Positions 59,186 to 64,000 of a DNA stretch of 64,000 bases are shown here, in pieces. The DNA is from Clostridiales bacterium (GTDB taxonomy: Bacteria > Bacillota > Clostridia > Oscillospirales > Acutalibacteraceae): contig DUNN01000013.1 of assembly GCA_012839345.1 (NCBI GenBank), positions 1 through 64,000 on the forward strand, given 5' to 3'. The notes beneath the pieces were generated by a model. That model saw only the letters and a program-made list of their open reading frames with translations. It was not told the DNA's origin and ran no database searches. The translations under genes were made by a program, and so were the position numbers. The stretch's first letter is position 1. Every line of letters begins with the position of its first letter.

Positions 59186-60544
59186 TTACCGAAAACGGAG
59201 CGCGCGCCCGAGCGTTCCGTTTTCCACCTGACCGTTCCACAGCGCGGTTTCGCCGCCAATGAGCACGGCATCGATTCCAATCGGGGGGCGTACGGGGTTG
59301 TCGTAAGTGGAGGCTTCGGCAATGGTGTCCGGGTCAAAAATGACAATATCGGCGTCGGCGCCCACGTTAAGGCGTCCTTTCCCGGCTAGCCGGAACCGCT
59401 CCGCCGGACGGCTGGAGATTTTAGCAATGGCTTCGTCCAGGGTTATCTTTCCGGAGCGGAAATACTGCCGAAGGAAGCGCGGGAAGGTTCCGGCGGCACG
59501 CGGATGCCCCTGCCCGTTGTGCAGGAACCCGTCGGTTACGACCATTACGCTGGGGTGGGTCAGGGCAAGTTCCACTTCCTGCGGAATCATTACATGGCAG
59601 ACCGTAATGGTGCCCGGTGCCTCCCGCCGAAGTTTGTGGAAAAGCTCCTCCGTGCAGCGGCGGCCTTTATACGGTCCGTCGCACAGCTCAATGCTTTCAT
59701 AGGTGGTGTGGTAGTGTTCCAACCAGCCCTCGTCGTATGTGGTTTCCCCGATTTCCGTGCTGAATGCGTCGTACGGGTAACAGTCGACGCCAAGGTTCAC
59801 CCCGTTCATGCGGTATTCATCCAGCAGGCCAAGGGCTTCCTCCATTTGGCCGTACCCGGCCATGCTGCCGATGTGCGACACCTGCGCCTGAATTCCGAGC
59901 AGACGGGCAATTTCCGCGATTTCGCGTACGGCGTCCACTGCCCCGGCCGCGTCCTCCCGGATGTGTGCGCTGATGGGTTTGCCCATCCGTTTGCACAGGG
60001 AGCCTACTTCCAGCAATTCATTGAAGGTGGTTCCAGGGGTGTATTTGATTCCGAATGAAACCCCAATGCAGCCCGCGGCGAGTTCCTCTTCCAGATTGTG
60101 GAGCATCCGCCGGGTTGTTTCGCCGTCAATCGGGCCGTATTTGTTAACACCGCCGGCACGCTGGCGCGCATCGGTATGGCCGACAAACAGGCCGAGGTTA
60201 ATCGGGATTCCGATTCGGTCAACGTAATCTAAGTACTGTGCAGCGGACACAAATGCGTTGTTCCCGCAGTTCCCGCCCAAAGCGGTTGTAACGCCCATGC
60301 TCAGTTCCGCCAGGAACATGCTTGTGTCCAGCGATTGATCCTCGTTTCGGCCGCCTTCGTGCATGTGCACGTCAATAAAACCGGGGGCTACGATTTTCCC
60401 CTGCGCGTCAATCACACGGTCCGCTGCGGGCTCTTCACGGGTGCACAGGGCGATTTTCCCGTCGTAAATCATCAGGTTGAGTCTGGTGTGAACTTTATTA
60501 GCCGGGTCGACGACCGTGCCGTTTTTAATCAGTGTAGTTGTCAT
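59186..60544 (-). CDS. N-acyl-D-amino-acid deacylase (D-aminoacylase) family amidohydrolase
   Basis: The 452-residue TIM-barrel amidohydrolase has the D-aminoacylase metal set: His60/His62 in IDVHMHEGG, Cys93 in LGGNCGNN, histidines in SAHIRED and VSHIGS, and the catalytic Asp in VVTDGF. It would hydrolyse N-acyl-D-amino acids or dipeptides ending in a D-residue. It lies 53 bases after the second serine hydrolase gene on the same transcript, and its 3' end abuts the regulatory region of the peptide recycling operon, so D-amino acids from cell-wall turnover are the likely substrates. Confidence 0.9.
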   Translation of the reverse strand: MTTTLIKNGTVVDPANKVHTRLNLMIYDGKIALCTREEPAADRVIDAQGKIVAPGFIDVHMHEGGRNEDQSLDTSMFLAELSMGVTTALGGNCGNNAFVSAAQYLDYVDRIGIPINLGLFVGHTDARQRAGGVNKYGPIDGETTRRMLHNLEEELAAGCIGVSFGIKYTPGTTFNELLEVGSLCKRMGKPISAHIREDAAGAVDAVREIAEIARLLGIQAQVSHIGSMAGYGQMEEALGLLDEYRMNGVNLGVDCYPYDAFSTEIGETTYDEGWLEHYHTTYESIELCDGPYKGRRCTEELFHKLRREAPGTITVCHVMIPQEVELALTHPSVMVVTDGFLHNGQGHPRAAGTFPRFLRQYFRSGKITLDEAIAKISSRPAERFRLAGKGRLNVGADADIVIFDPDTIAEASTYDNPVRPPIGIDAVLIGGETALWNGQVENGTLGRALRFR

Positions 60545-60597
60545 ATTGTGTATCCTTTCCTGGTTGAAGCAATGATTCCGTGGCTGTGAGTGTTTTC

Positions 60598-61386
60598 TTA
60601 ATGGGTTCCCTGCGAAACCTGATCGTCGTACAGTAGTTTTGTAGTTTTCTGAATGACCCGCTCAAAAGCGGGAACGTCGGTTTCGTTGGAGCAGAAGCAG
60701 ACCACGAACGGCTGGGGTGCAAACACAATGCCTACATCGTGCGTAATGCCGTCGTCTTCCCCGGTTTTGTGTGCGATTTTAACTTCACCGGTAAAATAGA
60801 ACGGCATTTTTCCGTTCAGACGCTGATTTTTCAAAATCTGGATCATTTCCTCGGATGCGCGCTTGGAAATCAGCGTGCCGCGCGCCATCTGCTCCAGCAG
60901 CAAACCGATTTCCCCGGCGGAAATGTAGTTTTCTTTCCCCTGTGCCGCGGCGGCAGAATCGAACAGAAGGCGGTTCACCGTGGTGACCGTCAGGCCGAGC
61001 TGGCGCATCCGCTGATTGACGGCTTCCATGCCGAATTTTTTCAGTAGGATGTTGGTTGCGGTGTTGTCGCTTAGAATGATCATCAGAGTGTACAAATCCC
61101 GCAGGGTGACCTGCAGCCCGGTGTGCATGTAATTCAGTGCCCCGCAGGAAGGCAGTTTATCCTCCTCGCGGATCACATACGTTTCCTCGGGGTTCGCTTC
61201 CCCTGCTTCCATGCGTGCAAATACCTCTGTTAAAACGGGGATTTTAATCACGCTGGCGGCCATCAGCGGCAATTCGGGGTTCCGGCTCAGCGTTTCGCCG
61301 GTGCTGAGGTTTTTATAATAGAATCCTGTTTTTCCCGGTACGGATTCAAACAGGGCTGAAATTTCATCTTGCAGACTCTTTTTCAT
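60598..61386 (-). CDS. Leaderless class-A beta-lactamase-fold serine hydrolase 2
   Basis: The 262 residues have SVIK (Ser45/Lys48), SDN (106-108) and KTG (207-209) without a signal peptide. The region where class A enzymes have ExxLN reads TTVNRLLFD, so the deacylating Glu is missing. It is clearly a paralogue of the protein encoded at 49854-50675 and is likewise expected in the cytoplasm. It is cotranscribed with the D-aminoacylase. Calling it an antibiotic-resistance gene would be misleading; a D-peptidase or esterase role is more likely. Confidence 0.85.
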   Translation of the reverse strand: MKKSLQDEISALFESVPGKTGFYYKNLSTGETLSRNPELPLMAASVIKIPVLTEVFARMEAGEANPEETYVIREEDKLPSCGALNYMHTGLQVTLRDLYTLMIILSDNTATNILLKKFGMEAVNQRMRQLGLTVTTVNRLLFDSAAAAQGKENYISAGEIGLLLEQMARGTLISKRASEEMIQILKNQRLNGKMPFYFTGEVKIAHKTGEDDGITHDVGIVFAPQPFVVCFCSNETDVPAFERVIQKTTKLLYDDQVSQGTH

Positions 61387-61452
61387 GGAAAACCGTCCTT
61401 CCTTTTATAGATTCTGTTCGCTTTTCATTGATACGGGTTCAGACTTTTTTTC

Positions 61453-61481
61453 ATTATAACGTGTTTTTAAGTCCGGTACAA
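61453..61481 (-). promoter_or_regulatory. Promoter of the serine hydrolase 2/D-aminoacylase unit
   Basis: Reverse-strand TTGTAC (61476-61481), a 17-base spacer and TATAAT (61453-61458). The rest of the 61387-61708 divergent region is AT-rich; a TATAAT on the + strand (61580 area) may serve mglB but lacks a good -35. Confidence 0.7.
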
Positions 61482-61708
61482 GGCGAATCCACGTGCCTTT
61501 TCCATATCACTTTATCTTCATAAAGTTAATAAATTTAGAGAAACATAAAAGAATTTTATATGGATTGTGATGCATAATAACGCTATAATCTCCAATAGAA
61601 ACCGGCAATGCGAATCGAATTTGTGCAATAATACCATAATCCGTTTCGCGATGGTTTGGCCGGCAGATTTGAAAAGAAAAACAATCAGAAAGCAGGGAGG
61701 ATTTTTTC

Positions 61709-62788
61709 ATGAAGAAAATGGTTGCATTACTTCTGGCAGCGGCTATGATGGCCACAGCAGCAGGCTGCTCCAACGCTTCAAACGCTTCTTCGGCGGCGAG
61801 CAACGCGTCCGCAGCAGGATCAGAATCCGCTGCAGCAGCGTCTGACATCACGGTCGGCGTCTGCATCTACAAGTTCGACGATACCTTCATGACCGGCGTG
61901 CGCAACAATATGACCGAACAGGCCAAAACACTCGGCGCGAAGACGGACATCCAGGATTCGCAGAACAAACAGCCGACCCAGAACGAACAGGTCGACACCT
62001 TCATTACCAAGGGCGTAAATGCGCTGGCCGTCAACCCGGTTGACCGCACCGCAGCAGCTCCGCTCGTAGAAAAAGCAAAAGCCAAGTCGCTTCCGATTGT
62101 GTTCCTGAACCGTGAACCGGAAGCCGAGGTTATGAAGAGCTATGACAAGATATGGTATGTCGGCGCGAAGGCAGAAGAGTCCGGCACCATGTCCGGTGAA
62201 ATCATTGCCGATTACTTCAAGGCGAACAAATCTGCCGATAAGAACGGCGACGGCAAAATCCAGTATGTCATGCTGCAGGGCGAACCTGGCCATCAGGATG
62301 CTACCCTGCGTTCCAAGTATTCGGTAGAGGCCATTGAAAAGGCTGGCTTCGCAACGGAAAAACTGGCGGCCGACACCGCTTACTGGGATAAGGTTAAGGC
62401 AACCGACCTGATGAACAACTTCATCGCTTCCCAGGGCCTTGACAAGATTGAAGCCGTTCTGGCCAACAACGACGATATGGCACTCGGCGCAATCGAAGCA
62501 CTGAAAGCGAAGGGCTACAACAAGGGCGATAAGTCCAAGTTTATCCCGGTTGTCGGCGTTGACGCTACGGCCCCTGCACTGGCTGCCATGGCGGAAGGCT
62601 CGCTGCTCGGCACTGTGCTGAACGATGCGGAAAACCAAGGCAAAGCAACGGTCAACATTGCAGTTGCAGCTGCGCAGAATAAACCGATTACCAAAGAAAA
62701 CATCGGTTATGACGTAACCGACGGAAAATATGTTTGGATCCCCTATGTAAAGGTTACCCAGGATAACTACAAGCAGTTCCAGTCCTGA
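61709..62788 (+). CDS. mglB: Galactose/glucose-binding lipoprotein (MglB-like)
   Basis: The 359-residue lipoprotein (lipobox TAAGC, Ser/Ala linker) has a type I sugar-binding domain: VGVCIYKFDDTFMTGVRN, VNPVDRTAAAPLV, the calcium loop DKNGDGKIQ typical of galactose-binding proteins, EAVLANNDDMALGAIEALKAKG and VVGVDATAPAL. It binds galactose, glucose or methyl-galactosides for import. AGGGAGG precedes the ATG. It is followed by mglA after a hairpin; the permease mglC would lie beyond the window. Confidence 0.93.
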   Translation: MKKMVALLLAAAMMATAAGCSNASNASSAASNASAAGSESAAAASDITVGVCIYKFDDTFMTGVRNNMTEQAKTLGAKTDIQDSQNKQPTQNEQVDTFITKGVNALAVNPVDRTAAAPLVEKAKAKSLPIVFLNREPEAEVMKSYDKIWYVGAKAEESGTMSGEIIADYFKANKSADKNGDGKIQYVMLQGEPGHQDATLRSKYSVEAIEKAGFATEKLAADTAYWDKVKATDLMNNFIASQGLDKIEAVLANNDDMALGAIEALKAKGYNKGDKSKFIPVVGVDATAPALAAMAEGSLLGTVLNDAENQGKATVNIAVAAAQNKPITKENIGYDVTDGKYVWIPYVKVTQDNYKQFQS

Positions 62789-62813
62789 TCAACCATTCAG
62801 GGCGCATGGATTC

Positions 62814-62853
62814 CGCGGGGAACGCGAAAGCAGGGCGCTTTCCGTTCCCCGCG
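62814..62853 (+). terminator. Intergenic hairpin between mglB and mglA
   Basis: An 11-bp stem (62814-62824 with 62843-62853) with an inner smaller helix; no clear T-run. It probably stabilises the mglB message and limits readthrough. Confidence 0.65.
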
Positions 62854-62879
62854 AATTTTAGAAAAGGAGGAATGGCTGT

Positions 62880-64000
62880 ATGGGCGAATATGTGTTGGAA
62901 ATGAATGGGATTACGAAAATATTCCCCGGCGTAAAAGCGCTGGATAACGTCAGCCTGAAAGTCCGGCCCGGCAGCGTGCACGCGCTGATGGGAGAAAACG
63001 GCGCAGGCAAGTCCACCCTGATGAAATGCCTGTTCGGTATTTATCAGGAAGACGCCGGCGAAATTATCCTGGACGGACAGACAGTCAAAATCACTTCGTC
63101 AAAACAAGCTCTTGACCTTGGCATCTCCATGATACACCAGGAACTGCACCCCATCCGGTACCGGCCGGTGATGGAAAACATTTGGCTCGGCCGCTTTCCG
63201 ATGCGGGGAATCGCGGTAGATAAAAAGGCGATGATCCGCGAAACCAAAAAGCTTTTTGAAGAAATCGACCTAAATATCAACCCCGAAGTACTGGCGGGCA
63301 CACTTTCCGCCTCCAACCTCCAGTTGGTGGAGATTGCAAAGGCGGTCAGCTATAATTCGAAAATAATAATAATGGATGAACCCACCTCCTCCCTGACGGA
63401 CAATGAAACGGAACACCTGTTTAAAATTATCCGTCAGCTTCAGAGTAAGGGCTGCGCAATCATCTATATCTCTCATAAAATGGAGGAAATCCTTAAAATT
63501 GCCGATGAGGTGACCATTATGCGCGACGGTCAGTACGTCGGCACATGGCCTTCCACAGAACTGACTACAGACCTGATTATCAGCCGTATGGTTGGGCGCG
63601 ACCTGACCAACCGCTTTCCGCAGAAAGATTACACCCCGGGGGAGGAAGTGGTGCTTCGCGTAAAGGACCTGTGCTCTCCGCTGCCGAAGTCGTTCCAGCA
63701 TGTGAACCTGGAGCTGCACCGGGGCGAAATTCTTGGAATCGGCGGCCTGGTTGGCGCGCAGCGCACCGAACTGGTAGAAGCCATTTTCGGGCTTCGTGCC
63801 ATTGCTTCCGGAACGATTGAAAAGGACGGAAAGGAAATCAAAATCCGCAAGGTTGCCGATGCGAAAAAGAACGGCATTGCCCTGCTGACGGAGGAACGGC
63901 GTGCCTCGGGCGTGTTTGGCATTCTTTCCGTGCTGGACAATACGGTAATTGCCAGCCAGAAGGATTTTGCGCGAAATGGAGTTCTAATGCAGGGCAAACG
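62880..64000 (+). CDS. mglA: Galactose/sugar ABC transporter ATP-binding protein MglA (partial, cut by window end)
   Basis: AAGGAGG lies 9 bases before the ATG at 62880. The first ATPase domain is complete (Walker A GENGAGKST, Q-loop MIHQELHP, signature LSASNLQLVEI, Walker B IIIMDEPTSSL). The second begins with the degenerate Walker A GGLVGAQRTE, and LLTEERRASGVF is typical of MglA/RbsA. About 373 of some 500 residues are present. It energises the MglB-linked permease. Confidence 0.94.
   Translation, partial: MGEYVLEMNGITKIFPGVKALDNVSLKVRPGSVHALMGENGAGKSTLMKCLFGIYQEDAGEIILDGQTVKITSSKQALDLGISMIHQELHPIRYRPVMENIWLGRFPMRGIAVDKKAMIRETKKLFEEIDLNINPEVLAGTLSASNLQLVEIAKAVSYNSKIIIMDEPTSSLTDNETEHLFKIIRQLQSKGCAIIYISHKMEEILKIADEVTIMRDGQYVGTWPSTELTTDLIISRMVGRDLTNRFPQKDYTPGEEVVLRVKDLCSPLPKSFQHVNLELHRGEILGIGGLVGAQRTELVEAIFGLRAIASGTIEKDGKEIKIRKVADAKKNGIALLTEERRASGVFGILSVLDNTVIASQKDFARNGVLMQGK

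Noticed and set aside
60598-61386. Antibiotic-resistance beta-lactamase
   Set aside because: No signal peptide, no class A ExxLN, and cotranscription with a D-aminoacylase argue for a metabolic role.
1-64000. CRISPR arrays, insertion sequences, prophage or integrative elements
   Set aside because: No regularly spaced direct repeats, transposase, integrase or phage structural genes were seen on either strand; tRNA genes have no adjacent integrase.

Overview
The window looks like a chromosomal segment from a Gram-positive anaerobe of the class Clostridia, most likely an Oscillospiraceae/Ruminococcaceae-type gut or fermenter bacterium. Supporting signs are strong AGGAGG-type ribosome sites, frequent TTG and GTG starts, near-consensus sigma-A promoters, lipobox lipoproteins with Ser/Gly-rich linkers, AraR and FabT-type operators, YesMN-type two-component genes and many carbohydrate ABC transporters. 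The base composition is moderate. No phage, insertion sequence or CRISPR array is visible. The taxonomic placement is inference.

Layout. 1-2.5 kb: tRNA-Thr and a repeat-bearing beta-helix lipoprotein. 2.5-8 kb: L-arabinose operon araB-araA-araD with its repressor araR and two AraR boxes. 8-10.2 kb: a TtcA-like tRNA thiolase and a cysteine desulfurase. 10.2-14.1 kb: a FabT-controlled fatty-acid operon that has collapsed. acpP, fabD and accB are intact, but only C-terminal scraps of fabH, fabK and accA remain and fabG, fabF, accC and accD are missing. 14.1-16.9 kb: a small membrane-protein gene pair, a pyrophosphatase-like gene, tRNA-Gly and tRNA-Phe, and a DivIVA protein. 16.9-27.7 kb: a nucleotide-sugar cluster with manC, gmd and fcl (GDP-mannose to GDP-L-fucose), three tandem fucosyltransferase-like paralogues, a kinase-fold protein lacking metal ligands, and a TPP-dependent E1 alpha/beta pair with an epimerase.

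27.9-32.7 kb is a looser region: a small coiled-coil protein, a possible structured RNA, DUF1848 and NUDIX genes, an O-methyltransferase with an in-frame TAG behind an attenuator-like leader, a GNAT gene with its middle deleted, and tRNA-Pro. 32.7-40.9 kb: a sugar-utilisation locus in which a YesMN-type sensor/regulator is followed by a GH31 alpha-xylosidase and is divergent from a three-gene sugar ABC importer. 41-45.2 kb: a heterodimeric multidrug-type ABC exporter preceded by its own promoter, a 36-residue leader peptide and overlapping terminator/antiterminator sequences, closely recalling Bacillus bmrB-bmrCD. 45.2-49 kb: two possible small RNAs, a hypothetical gene, a DUF815 ATPase and a metal/cobalamin-receptor-like lipoprotein with a peptidoglycan-binding tail.

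49-61.4 kb is a coherent cell-wall-peptide recycling locus. An oligopeptide ABC importer (OppABCDF-like) is combined with an LD-carboxypeptidase, an L-Ala-D/L-Glu epimerase, a leaderless NlpC/P60 endopeptidase, a D-aminoacylase and two leaderless beta-lactamase-fold hydrolases. 61.7 kb to the end: the start of an MglBA galactose-type importer, cut off by the window edge.
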